From contig NZ_CP032382.1 in NCBI RefSeq assembly GCF_003589925.1, forward strand, positions 4,278,001-4,342,000: a stretch of 64,000 bases of DNA, given 5' to 3'. The stretch is from Chryseolinea soli. Its GTDB lineage: Bacteria > Bacteroidota > Bacteroidia > Cytophagales > Cyclobacteriaceae. Under the pieces are notes generated by a model that saw only the letters and a program-made list of their open reading frames with translations, was not told the DNA's origin and made no database searches. The translations under genes were made by a program, and so were the position numbers. Each line of letters begins with the position of its first letter. Position 1 is the first letter of the stretch. Below are positions 34,599 to 42,539 of this stretch, piece by piece.

Positions 34599-35030
34599 AT
34601 GATTAAAATAACGGAAAAGCCCATTGACATTCAGAAGGTCATTGATACAGCTTCGTGCTTAGGTGCCGGAGCTGTAAATGTTTTTGTCGGTACCGTGCGC
34701 AATCAGGCGAACGGAAAGAACGTGGTTTGGCTGGAATATGAAGCTTACGAGACGATGGCCGTAGGCGAGATCAGGAAAATTATAGACGATGCGTCACACC
34801 GATGGCCCTTGTTAGGGTTTGCCGTCAGTCATCGCATTGGTACGTTGAAACCCGGGGAGGTAGCAGTAGTGGTAGCGGTTTCCACACCTCATCGTAAAGA
34901 TTCTTTTGATGCGTGCGAATATATCATTGACAACGTAAAGATGAACGTGCCCATTTGGAAGAAGGAAGTTTTTGAAGATGGCGAAGAGTGGATCTCTGCA
35001 CGCCCTGCGGCGGTAGCGGAAAAAGCCTGA
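34599..35030 (+). CDS. moaE: Molybdopterin synthase catalytic subunit
   Basis: Makes molybdopterin from cyclic pyranopterin monophosphate with MoaD thiocarboxylate. The 143-aa protein has AVNVFVGTVRNQANGKNV, LEYEAYETMA, the SHRIGTLKPGEVAVVVAV block and CEYIIDNVKMNVPIWKKE, whose lysines form the active-site pocket. It is followed by a strong terminator at 35061-35084 shared with a convergent small gene. Confidence 0.95.
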   Translation: MIKITEKPIDIQKVIDTASCLGAGAVNVFVGTVRNQANGKNVVWLEYEAYETMAVGEIRKIIDDASHRWPLLGFAVSHRIGTLKPGEVAVVVAVSTPHRKDSFDACEYIIDNVKMNVPIWKKEVFEDGEEWISARPAAVAEKA

Positions 35031-35060
35031 GCCGGGTTGGTCAAATAGCTGGCAATAAAA

Positions 35061-35084
35061 AAAGGCCCCGGTGTCGGGGCCTTT
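35061..35084. terminator. Bidirectional intrinsic terminator
   Basis: AAAGGCCCCG (35061-35070) pairs with CGGGGCCTTT (35075-35084), 4-nt loop, with a T-run on the plus side and an A-run (T-run on minus) on the other. It ends moaE and the convergent small gene at 35092. Confidence 0.9.
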
Positions 35085-35091
35085 TTCTTTT

Positions 35092-35208
35092 TTATCCCAT
35101 CGCGATCACGAGGGCCGAGACAATCAAGACGGCTACCGTGAAACCTGCCGCCAAAGCGATGAACAAGTCGCGATGGATGGGATTGATGTGAAGTTTAAGC
35201 GTTTTCAT
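35092..35208 (-). CDS. Small single-helix membrane protein (38 aa)
   Basis: Read directly from the minus strand: ATG at 35206-35208, stop TAA at 35092-35094. The product starts MKTLKLHINPIHRDL, and one hydrophobic helix runs from residue ~16 to 37 (LFIALAAGFTVAVLIVS...). It ends with Ala-Met-Gly. The stop lies 8 bp before the bidirectional terminator, exactly where a real transcript should end, which supports a gene. N-terminal basic residues suggest a cytoplasmic N-terminus. No family is known to me. Confidence 0.6.
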   Translation of the reverse strand: MKTLKLHINPIHRDLFIALAAGFTVAVLIVSALVIAMG

Positions 35209-35387
35209 ACCAACTAAGTTTAAATGTGAGAGGATTAGTTTTCACCCCTTAACGCTTAGATAACCCAAAAAGTTGTTCCAGTAACCGGGTCCCGTTGTAT
35301 TAATTTCAAAAAAGAGTTTGCTGTGCCTGTATCTTTTTCGAAATTCTGCATTTAGAATTCGAAACCTGAACTCATAAAACCACGAAG

Positions 35388-35963
35388 TTGTACGTGCACA
35401 AGGAAAATATCCAACCCCGCGAGGAAACGGCCGACGAAGCGTCGATGATCCGGCAAGCGCAAGCCAACCCCGAAGCATTCAGGCCTTTATATGAGAAGTA
35501 TTTCAAGAAGATCTTCCTCTTCGTGCTGCACCGCGTAGGCGACAAAGCGCTCACGGCCGACATCACTTCGCAGGTCTTTCTTAAAGCTTTACTTCACCTG
35601 GACAGGTATGCCTTCCGTGGTCTCCCGTTTTCGGCCTGGCTCTTCCGCATCGCGCTGAACGAGTGTCACGATTTCTTCCGCAAATACAAACGCCACCGCG
35701 TGGTGAGCCTGGACGAACACACCATCCAAAACCTGCACGAAGAACTCACGGCGGCTGCTCGACAGGAAGACCTGGAGCAACAACTGCCCCTCATCCTGCA
35801 ACAGCTGAGCGCCGACGACCTGCAGATCATCGAGCTCCGCTATTTTGATCAACGGCCCTTCCGCGAAGTGGCCGACATCCTGGGGATCAGTGAGACCTAT
35901 GCCAAAGTGAAAGTGTATCGCGCCCTCGACCGAATGAAAAAACTCTTTTTGAAAACGACTTGA
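35388..35963 (+). CDS. ECF-type RNA polymerase sigma factor
   Basis: 191 aa. Sigma region 2 (~25-95) has FRPLYEKYFKKIFLFVLHRVGD and DITSQVFLKALLHLDRY. Region 4 (~128-187) has LPLILQQLSADDLQIIELRYF and the helix-turn-helix FREVADILGISETYAKVKVYRALDRMKK. The start is uncertain: TTG at 35388 or GTG at 35394 give the full N-terminus, while an ATG 19 codons in would still keep region 2. It overlaps the following anti-sigma-like gene by 4 bp, so the pair is translationally coupled. Confidence 0.92.
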   Translation: MYVHKENIQPREETADEASMIRQAQANPEAFRPLYEKYFKKIFLFVLHRVGDKALTADITSQVFLKALLHLDRYAFRGLPFSAWLFRIALNECHDFFRKYKRHRVVSLDEHTIQNLHEELTAAARQEDLEQQLPLILQQLSADDLQIIELRYFDQRPFREVADILGISETYAKVKVYRALDRMKKLFLKTT

Positions 35964-36718
35964 GAAACGAAATGAAACAATCCCTTACGATAATGAAACA
36001 CAAGCCCGAGCTCCCGGATGATGAGATTCGAAGCTACATGGACTTCGACCGCCTCGTGGCCGACAAGCAACTGGCCGTGCGCATGAATAAAAAGTATACG
36101 GTCGTGAAGTGGTCGCTGGCCGCGGTCACGCTCCTGGTTTTGGTGGGCGGCGGTCTTTATTTCTTCCGGGAAGAACAAAAGCCTGAGCCTGTTCCGCCAC
36201 AGGAAACCCTTCCGTCAACGGAGTCCGCAGCGACGCCATCCAAGACCGACCCCAACGTGTCGGAAGTAAAGCCGGAGGCCACCGTTCCGTTGAGAAAGGA
36301 AGAGGGTCCGGCACAAGCCGAAGAAACTAAAAAGGTCCGGGCGAAGAAAAATGAACCCAAGCCCGCCAGCGGCACCATCTCTTCTACTAAAGTAGAGGAT
36401 GTTTATGTGCAAGCCGAGCCGGTGCAGGGATATGCTTTGTTGTATGCTTATTTCAATGACCACCTGGTTTACCCGCCATCGGCCGTGAAGGATTCTGTTC
36501 AGGGGGTGGAGACGATTTCGTTTGTGGTCAATGCCGAAGGGAAGGCAGAGAAGGTGGAGGTGAAACAGTCGCTGGGTGAAGCGTTCGACAAGGAAGCGCG
36601 CCGGCTTGTGGCTGGAATGCCTGCCTGGAAACCGGCAACGCTCAATGGCTGCCCGGTGCCCAGCAGCATTGCGCTGCCCATTACCTTTCAAATTCAGAGA
36701 ATCAAATCAAAAGAATAG
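35960..36718 (+). CDS. Membrane anti-sigma-like protein with periplasmic TonB_C domain
   Basis: 252 aa from TTG at 35960 (an ATG at 35972 is an alternative). The cytoplasmic part (~1-48) includes LPDDEIRSYMDFDRLVADKQ. One membrane helix lies at ~50-67. A long Pro/Glu/Lys linker (~70-150) leads to a TonB C-terminal-like domain (~165-248) with TISFVVNAEGKAEKVEVKQS and MPAWKPATLNG. Overlap with the sigma gene argues that the cytoplasmic part binds the sigma factor while the TonB_C domain senses something in the periplasm. This coupling is inferred from position and topology; the anti-sigma part is too short to match a named domain by eye. Confidence 0.75.
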   Translation: MRNEMKQSLTIMKHKPELPDDEIRSYMDFDRLVADKQLAVRMNKKYTVVKWSLAAVTLLVLVGGGLYFFREEQKPEPVPPQETLPSTESAATPSKTDPNVSEVKPEATVPLRKEEGPAQAEETKKVRAKKNEPKPASGTISSTKVEDVYVQAEPVQGYALLYAYFNDHLVYPPSAVKDSVQGVETISFVVNAEGKAEKVEVKQSLGEAFDKEARRLVAGMPAWKPATLNGCPVPSSIALPITFQIQRIKSKE

Positions 36719-36720
36719 GT

Positions 36721-39126
36721 ATGAAACGCCCGTGGACCTTATTGTGCTTCCTGCTGATGGTGGCCATGACAGCGACTGCGCAGCAATTTGCCAAGCAAAC
36801 CGATATTGTTCTTCCCGACTCCATCGCCACGGCCTCCACACAATGGGCCGACCTCGACAACGATGGTGTGTTGGACATCCTGTTGCTCACGAAGTCGCAA
36901 GCAGGAAGGAGCTATCTTCAATTTGTGAAGGGTGACACGGTGAACACGCCGGTGTTGTTGGCGCACAAGACCCGGACCATTGAGGTCTCCGCTTTTGTGG
37001 TCACGGATTTTGATCGCGACAATCGTATGGATGTGGTGGTCAGTGGTGTGAAGAATGCAGCGCGCGTAACGGCGGTGTATGTGAACCAGGGAGGATTTGT
37101 TTTTGCAGAGCAGCCGCTCACCCTAAGGCCGTTCGCGATCTTAAAACGCGCCGACCTTAACAACGATGGCCGCGAAGAATGGATCGCCAGCGGCGAACCC
37201 TGGACCTGGGACTATCCCACCACGCTCTACGTCCAACACGACGACCTCTCCTTTGGCGTATACGACTCCCTGAACATCAAAGCCACCGCCCTCGAAACCT
37301 TCGACGCCGACGGTGATGGCGACATCGACCTGTTTGTCAGCGGAAGCGTGAAGCCCGATTCATTGTGCACAGGTTTTCTGAAGAACAATGGTAATTTAGA
37401 TTTCAGGCGTTACCTGACTTCTTCCCGCCAGGGCACAACCTCCATCGGCGACATGAATGGCGACGGCCTGTTCGATGTGTGGGTTGCCGGCAAGGATAAG
37501 AACGGCACCTTGTTTACAAGCCTGTATCAAAGTGACAAAGGATTGTACACCAGCGTGTCGTTGCCCATTACATTGAACAACGCACAACTGTTTGTGGCCG
37601 ACTTCAATTCTAACGGCGTGGCCGATGTCCAGTATCGTGGCACGACTGCAGGCGGTGATGCGGTAAACATTATTGAATATGCGGCAGGCGACTATGACAC
37701 GTTGGCCTCGGCCAACCTGATCCAACAGGCTGCTGGCGATCTGGAGCACGATGGCGACCTGGACCTGGTGCAGCTTGTACAAGAAACTGCGCTGCATGTG
37801 GTGGTGTATCAAAATACCGAATCCGAAAAGAACAAAGCACCCGCCGCACCGGCCAGGGGCCTGGGGCTGTCGGTATTCAATCGTCTTTTTTTGTATTGGG
37901 ACGAAGCCGGCGACGACCACACGCCAAGGTCATCCGTGACCTACGATGTTCTCCTGAATGGAACGAAGGAGTACCAGACCGTCAGCTTCGACTGGCTAAA
38001 CGACAAGCGCCTCGTGTCGGCGCATGGTAATAACGGCACGAACAATTTCAAGTTGCTGAAAGACATTCCGGCAGGCCCCTTCACCTTCTCTGTGCAAGCG
38101 GTAGACAATGCGTTGCACGGGGGTAGATTGTGTATCGGAGGCCGGACACCTTGTGCCGACGCCACCACCGAGGAATTGTCGCTTTGCAAAAACGAACAAG
38201 CCACCCTCACCGCTCCATCCGAAGCTCTGTGGTTTTCGTTTGCCAACGGATTTTTAGGACAGGGTTCGACGTGGACCATCGGTGCCGACAAAGTTGACAC
38301 GGTATTCTCCTACACGCCGGCACGCGGTGGCTGTGCAGCGCTGAAGCGTTATACCTGGAAGGTAAAGAACGATACCCTAAAAACAGAAAAGTTGCAACGC
38401 TACGTATGTAAAGATGCGCAGCTCACCTTCACCACCGAACCCGGCTGGCAAACCATCACCTGGACGAGCGACGTCAAAAAGGGGCTCGGGTCTGCGCCAA
38501 CCATCACCTACACGGCAACCCAGCCCGACACGGTATCTGTGATCCTTACCAACGATGTGGGTTGCACGATCATCCGCAAAACAGGGGTAGGCATTAGCGT
38601 GCCGGATGTGCAGGTGACGCCGGAAGAAGTGAAGATCCTGAAAGGAAGTTCTGTACAACTGACGGCCACCGGCGCTGCCAGTTATGCGTGGACACCGACA
38701 ACGGGAATGGTCGATGCCAATCTTGCCGGCCCGGTGGTATCGCCGCCGGTCACTACGCTCTACACCGTAACCGGCTATGATTCGTTGGGATGTCAGGGCA
38801 CAGCCACCGCCAACGTGATCGTGGAGGGCGGCGGATTCATTCCCAACCTGTTCACGCCAAACGAGGACGGCAAGAACGATGAGCTGAGAGTATATGGCCT
38901 CACCAGCGCCCAAAACTTTTCGTTCAGCATCTACAACCGCGAAGGCAACCTGGTCTTCAAAACGCAAGACGTGAACGACGCGGTGCAGCGGGGTTGGGAT
39001 GGAACACGCAATGGGTCACGACAACCGGCGGGCGTTTACTTCTGGAAAGTGAAGGGCGTGCTGGCCGACGGAGGCAAGGTCTTGTTAAACGGCAAAGAGA
39101 GTGGATCTATCGTCTTGGTGCGATAA
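36721..39126 (+). CDS. T9SS type B cargo with FG-GAP/VCBS repeats (801 aa)
   Basis: A signal peptide (1-20, ...TATAQQ) precedes seven or more calcium-type beta-propeller blades over ~30-350 with DxDxDG motifs (DLDNDGVLD, DADGDGDIDLF, DMNGDGLFD, DLEHDGDLD). A fibronectin-like region (~385-475), Ig-like parts with paired Cys, and a C-terminal CHU_C domain (~705-801) follow: IPNLFTPNEDGKNDEL, FSIYNREGNLVF and PAGVYFWKV. CHU_C domains act as type B signals for type IX secretion and depend on a SprF/PorP-like partner. That partner is the very next gene (13-bp gap). It starts 2 bp after the anti-sigma-like gene. Confidence 0.92.
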   Translation: MKRPWTLLCFLLMVAMTATAQQFAKQTDIVLPDSIATASTQWADLDNDGVLDILLLTKSQAGRSYLQFVKGDTVNTPVLLAHKTRTIEVSAFVVTDFDRDNRMDVVVSGVKNAARVTAVYVNQGGFVFAEQPLTLRPFAILKRADLNNDGREEWIASGEPWTWDYPTTLYVQHDDLSFGVYDSLNIKATALETFDADGDGDIDLFVSGSVKPDSLCTGFLKNNGNLDFRRYLTSSRQGTTSIGDMNGDGLFDVWVAGKDKNGTLFTSLYQSDKGLYTSVSLPITLNNAQLFVADFNSNGVADVQYRGTTAGGDAVNIIEYAAGDYDTLASANLIQQAAGDLEHDGDLDLVQLVQETALHVVVYQNTESEKNKAPAAPARGLGLSVFNRLFLYWDEAGDDHTPRSSVTYDVLLNGTKEYQTVSFDWLNDKRLVSAHGNNGTNNFKLLKDIPAGPFTFSVQAVDNALHGGRLCIGGRTPCADATTEELSLCKNEQATLTAPSEALWFSFANGFLGQGSTWTIGADKVDTVFSYTPARGGCAALKRYTWKVKNDTLKTEKLQRYVCKDAQLTFTTEPGWQTITWTSDVKKGLGSAPTITYTATQPDTVSVILTNDVGCTIIRKTGVGISVPDVQVTPEEVKILKGSSVQLTATGAASYAWTPTTGMVDANLAGPVVSPPVTTLYTVTGYDSLGCQGTATANVIVEGGGFIPNLFTPNEDGKNDELRVYGLTSAQNFSFSIYNREGNLVFKTQDVNDAVQRGWDGTRNGSRQPAGVYFWKVKGVLADGGKVLLNGKESGSIVLVR

Positions 39127-39139
39127 GAACAAAATAAGA

Positions 39140-40684
39140 ATGAGGAATTTTATACTGGCTGCCATTTGCTTAGGAGCATCATTAGGGTGCAGGGCACAGT
39201 ATTTTCAATTCAGTCAGTATAATTTCACACCTCAACGCATCAACCCGGCCACCGTGGCCACGAGCAATTATGCGTCGCTAAGTTTTGACTACCGGAACCA
39301 AGCCACGGCGGGAGGCTTTCATTTGAACAGCAACATCGTGAACGCGTCGTATCCCATCCTGTCGCGCAACGGGACGCGCTGGTCTGGCGTGGGCATTTCT
39401 TTGATGGACGATCGCTCCGGGCAGGCGGGCATCTTCAACACGCAGGAAGCAGCTGTGTCGTATGCGATCAATGTCCCCATGGCCAAATATCAGGTGCTGT
39501 CCATGGGGGTGAAGGTGCTCTATCAAACCCGCAAGATCAATCTCGACGGCCTCTACACCGGCTCGCAATACATCCCCGACCGGGGCTTTGACGAATCGCT
39601 TGCTTCCGGCGAGAACCTCGGGCAACTCAACACCAGCTTCATGACCTTTAGTGCGGGCCTGTACTGGCAGCAAGAAGATCGCAAAGGAAACCGCGTAGCG
39701 TATGCCGGCTTCTCATTCTTTGACTTCAACCATCCCGACGAAGCTTTTCTTGATGCCACGAGCACGTTGCACAGTACGGCCGTGGCTACGATGGGCGTTC
39801 GAGCCTATCAAAAAGGCAACATCAGTATCTTTCCTGAGATCCTGTTGACGATGGGTTCCGGAACATCGGTTTTTAATCTGGGTTCCATCACGCGCTATGA
39901 TCTCAAGCCTACAGCCAATCAACCGGCGACACATTTGGATCTCATCACAAAATATGTTGTTGGCCGATCGGGCATTATCGGGCTGCAAATGCATCGCGAG
40001 AAATTTGGTGTGGGCATCAGCTATGATTTTCCCATCGTCACGCGGAACGTGGCCAATACCGGAGCAATAGAAATAGGTTTGGTGTTTCGCAAGCTAGTCG
40101 TGTCGAAGAAGCGAAGTCGCGAAGAAGCCCAGCGCAAGACCACCGGGGGGCAGGGAGGAAAGAAACTGGGAGCGACAGTCGCGGTAAAGAAACCTCAACC
40201 CCGCGCGACGCCAAAAGACTCGCTTCAAACAAAAGACAAGAAGGCAAAGGATGCCGCGCTTAGCGAACGACTCAAACAAAAACAAGACTCCGTACGCACG
40301 CAAGTGCAAGTGGGCGCCGTGAGCCACACGCCGTTGGTGCTTGAAAAAGCCACGCTCCACTTCAACTTCGAATTCAACAGCACCGAACTCGATGAACATG
40401 CCCGCGAATATCTTGATGATTTGGCAAAGGCCCTGCAAGACAACCCTGAACTGAAGATCAAACTCATCGGCCACACCGACAATGTAGGCTCCGAAAAATT
40501 CAACCTCAAGCTTTCGCAATACAGGGCACAAACGCTGAAAGACTACCTGCTGGAACGCGGCGTGGCGTCTTCGCGCATCACCGCCGAAGGCAAAGGCATG
40601 GCCGAACCCGTGCGCGATAACAAAACGGAAGAGGGCAGGGCACAGAACCGGCGCGTGGAGTTGACCATCCTATACCAGCAATAA
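39140..40684 (+). CDS. PorP/SprF-like outer-membrane protein fused to an OmpA domain (514 aa)
   Basis: I chose the ATG at 39140 (MRNFILAAIC) because a signal peptide follows, ending near GCRAQ. Residues ~22-318 match the PorP/SprF family: QYFQFSQYNFTPQRINPA at the start, WSGVGISLMDD, and GVGISYDFPI near the end of the barrel. A Lys/Gln-rich linker (~320-390) leads to an OmpA-like peptidoglycan-binding domain (~405-512) with NFEFNSTELDE, IGHTDNVGSEKFN and NRRVELTI. SprF proteins help type B cargo reach the surface; the OmpA domain would tether this one to the cell wall. The neighbouring cargo gene ends 13 bp upstream. Confidence 0.92.
   Translation: MRNFILAAICLGASLGCRAQYFQFSQYNFTPQRINPATVATSNYASLSFDYRNQATAGGFHLNSNIVNASYPILSRNGTRWSGVGISLMDDRSGQAGIFNTQEAAVSYAINVPMAKYQVLSMGVKVLYQTRKINLDGLYTGSQYIPDRGFDESLASGENLGQLNTSFMTFSAGLYWQQEDRKGNRVAYAGFSFFDFNHPDEAFLDATSTLHSTAVATMGVRAYQKGNISIFPEILLTMGSGTSVFNLGSITRYDLKPTANQPATHLDLITKYVVGRSGIIGLQMHREKFGVGISYDFPIVTRNVANTGAIEIGLVFRKLVVSKKRSREEAQRKTTGGQGGKKLGATVAVKKPQPRATPKDSLQTKDKKAKDAALSERLKQKQDSVRTQVQVGAVSHTPLVLEKATLHFNFEFNSTELDEHAREYLDDLAKALQDNPELKIKLIGHTDNVGSEKFNLKLSQYRAQTLKDYLLERGVASSRITAEGKGMAEPVRDNKTEEGRAQNRRVELTILYQQ
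40664..40683. repeat. Left copy of a 20-bp direct repeat flanking a hairpin island
   Basis: The last codons and stop of the SprF-OmpA gene (ACCATCCTAT...AGCAATA). An exact copy lies at 41116-41135, 432 bp away. Everything between is palindrome-rich and non-coding. Confidence 0.85.
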
Positions 40685-40700
40685 AGCATCGTATTTATAA

Positions 40701-40726
40701 TAACCCCAGGCTTTAGCCTGGGGTTA
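40701..40726. repeat. AACCCCAGGCT palindrome, copy 1
   Basis: 12-bp perfect stem, TAACCCCAGGCT/AGCCTGGGGTTA, 2-nt loop TT. It lies 17 bp after the SprF-OmpA stop and could act as its 3' end, though no T-run follows. Confidence 0.8.
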
Positions 40727-40960
40727 TCCGAGTGATGAAAAAAGGTGCCATAGGAAAGCTGGATCGATCTTCACGTTTCATGGCACCGACCGTACACACG
40801 GCCTCTGGATCCGACGTGGCGAGCCCCTCCATCTAGCGTGACGTATCCTTTGAGCGAAGTGTCCTAATGGCACTTCGAAGCCTGAGGTAGTGAGGGTGCG
40901 CCATGACCGCTCGTGCAACTTAAGAGATGTGAGCGTGGCGCTGTTACTATAAGTTGCGCT

Positions 40961-40984
40961 AACCCCAGGCTAAAGCCTGGGGTT
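40961..40984. repeat. AACCCCAGGCT palindrome, copy 2
   Basis: 11-bp perfect stem identical to copy 1, with loop AA in place of TT. Confidence 0.8.
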
Positions 40985-41078
40985 ATACACTATTCATTAT
41001 AAACTTGCGCATAGACTAGGCCTTTCGGCCGGGGTTATTCAGGTCCTTTACCCTGGCTTTGAAAGATGTGTGCATAGA

Positions 41079-41096
41079 CCTGGCCTAAAGGCCAGG
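41079..41096. repeat. CCTGGCCT palindrome
   Basis: 8-bp stem CCTGGCCT/AGGCCAGG with a 2-nt loop; related to the weaker GGCC/GGCC hairpin near 41018-41031. Confidence 0.65.
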
Positions 41097-41115
41097 ATTA
41101 TTCAGATTGCATTTA

Positions 41116-41135
41116 ACCATCCTATACCAGCAATA
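41116..41135. repeat. Right copy of the 20-bp direct repeat
   Basis: Exact copy of 40664-40683. It differs from the gene end only after the repeat (ATAGAGAG against ATAAAGCA). Confidence 0.85.
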
Positions 41136-41176
41136 GAGAGATCAACCCAAGTCAACGGCGTTGATGCGAAAGATCA

Positions 41177-41998
41177 TCAGGCTTTATGTTCCTTCTCCTC
41201 GTGGATGTCTCTTCCGCAATGCGGGCAGATGGACGATTCTTTTTCTTTGACAGGTTCGTTGTGGAGCATTTCGAAAAAACCGGAAGAGAGAATACCCGCG
41301 GGCAACGCCAGTAACCCGACACCGGCAATGGCAAACACGCCCCCCAGAAACTTCCCAAGCGGAGTGATCGGCACCATGTCGCCATAGCCCACGGTGGTGA
41401 TCGTGGCGATGCCCCACCACATGGTGGCCGGTATGCTGCTGAACTTATCGGGCTGCGCCTCGCGCTCGGCATAGAACATCATGAAGCTGATGATCACCAA
41501 AATGAAAAGGATAAAAAGGAAGCTCAGCACCAATTGCTCCTTGCGCTTCGCAAGCACTTGCTTGAAAATGGTGAGGGCCTGTAGGTAGCGGGCAATTTTG
41601 AAGACGCGAAAGAGGGCCATGAGCCGGAAGATCCGCAGGAACCTGAGGTCGAGGGGAAGGAAGATCAAATAGAACGGCAGGAACGCCAGCAAGTCGATGA
41701 TCGCCATGGGCGTGACCATATATTTTAAGCGGCCCTTTACCGGCTCGCTATAGGGTGGGCTTTCCACGATGGAGTAGATCCGCGCCACGTATTCGATCGT
41801 GTAGAAAAAGATGGAGAACACTTCAATTTGACGGAACAGCGCAGAATATTCATGATCGATCTCCTTCACGGAGTCCACCACGATGGCCAGGATGTTCACG
41901 AGGATGATGGCAATGAGCACCGTTTCGAAAATGCGTTCCCAGACGTCGCCCTTGGCTGTGGGGTCCAGGATGAGGTAGAGTCGTCGGCGTAGGGTCAT
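41177..41998 (-). CDS. Voltage-gated potassium-type ion channel
   Basis: 273 aa with six membrane segments. S1-S4 lie in ~20-150; the S4 region LRFLRIFRLMALFRVFKIARYLQ carries regularly spaced arginines. S5 and S6 flank the pore helix and the selectivity filter TITTVGYGDM at ~199-208, which marks potassium selectivity. The C-terminus ends in SSICPHCGRDIHEEKEH, a CxxC element that could bind zinc or respond to redox. It would set membrane potential or potassium balance. It is monocistronic and followed by the direct repeat of the hairpin island. Confidence 0.92.
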   Translation of the reverse strand: MTLRRRLYLILDPTAKGDVWERIFETVLIAIILVNILAIVVDSVKEIDHEYSALFRQIEVFSIFFYTIEYVARIYSIVESPPYSEPVKGRLKYMVTPMAIIDLLAFLPFYLIFLPLDLRFLRIFRLMALFRVFKIARYLQALTIFKQVLAKRKEQLVLSFLFILFILVIISFMMFYAEREAQPDKFSSIPATMWWGIATITTVGYGDMVPITPLGKFLGGVFAIAGVGLLALPAGILSSGFFEMLHNEPVKEKESSICPHCGRDIHEEKEHKA

Positions 41999-42026
41999 AT
42001 GAAAGTTCGGGGGTAGCGGGGTAGGG

Positions 42027-42503
42027 TTAGCGGTGGAAATCTTTTTTGCCGCCGGTCTTGCTCATCAGTTTTATTTCCTCGATCACAATGTTATGCGACA
42101 GGGCTTTGCACATATCATAAACCGTGAGGGCGGCAACGGTAACTGCCGTAAGCGCCTCCATTTCCACACCCGTCTTCGCGGTGATGGTGACAACACTATC
42201 AATCACGATCTTGTTGTTGCGTACAGCGACGTGCACCTGGCAATCTTCCAGCCCTAGTGGGTGACAAAACGGAATGAGCGATGCGGTTTGTTTGGCGCCC
42301 ATCACACCGGCGATGATGGCCGTTTGAAAGACAGGGCCTTTTTTGGTGATCAGCTCGTCGCCCTGCAGGTGTTGCAGAATTTCCGGGCCAACCTGAACCA
42401 GCGCCTGGGCTTTGGCGGTGCGGGTGGTGGGCTTCTTTTCGGAAACATCGACCATCCGGGGATTGCCCGCGTCGTCGATGTGTGTAAATTGGTCTGTACT
42501 CAT
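42027..42503 (-). CDS. moaC: Cyclic pyranopterin monophosphate synthase
   Basis: 158 aa. It completes conversion of the MoaA product to precursor Z. The block MVDVSEKKPTTRTAKA is followed by MGAKQTASLIPFCHPL, with the conserved Lys and His, then GVEMEALTAVTVAALTVYDMCKA with the MEALT pocket. It is divergent from moeA with 36 bp between the starts, so a shared regulatory region is likely. Confidence 0.96.
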   Translation of the reverse strand: MSTDQFTHIDDAGNPRMVDVSEKKPTTRTAKAQALVQVGPEILQHLQGDELITKKGPVFQTAIIAGVMGAKQTASLIPFCHPLGLEDCQVHVAVRNNKIVIDSVVTITAKTGVEMEALTAVTVAALTVYDMCKALSHNIVIEEIKLMSKTGGKKDFHR

Positions 42504-42539
42504 GTATCTTGGGTGCCAGTAAAGGTAAAAAGAATTAAC

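Larger units (their letters stand above)
40685..41176. other. 492-bp non-coding, hairpin-rich island
   Basis: No gene on either strand. Stems seen: 40701-40726, 40744-40751 with 40780-40787, 40855-40861 with 40871-40877, 40961-40984, ~41018-41031, and 41079-41096. Two are the same AACCCCAGGCT/AGCCTGGGGTT palindrome with different loops. The segments around 41007-41041 and 41070-41105 resemble one another (GCATAGAC, GGCC/GGCC, TTATTCAG). It is bounded by the 20-bp direct repeats. Confidence 0.7.

Noticed and set aside
42261..42539. Upstream extension of moeA through moaC
   Set aside because: moeA homology starts at 42540, and the extension is antisense to the moaC gene.
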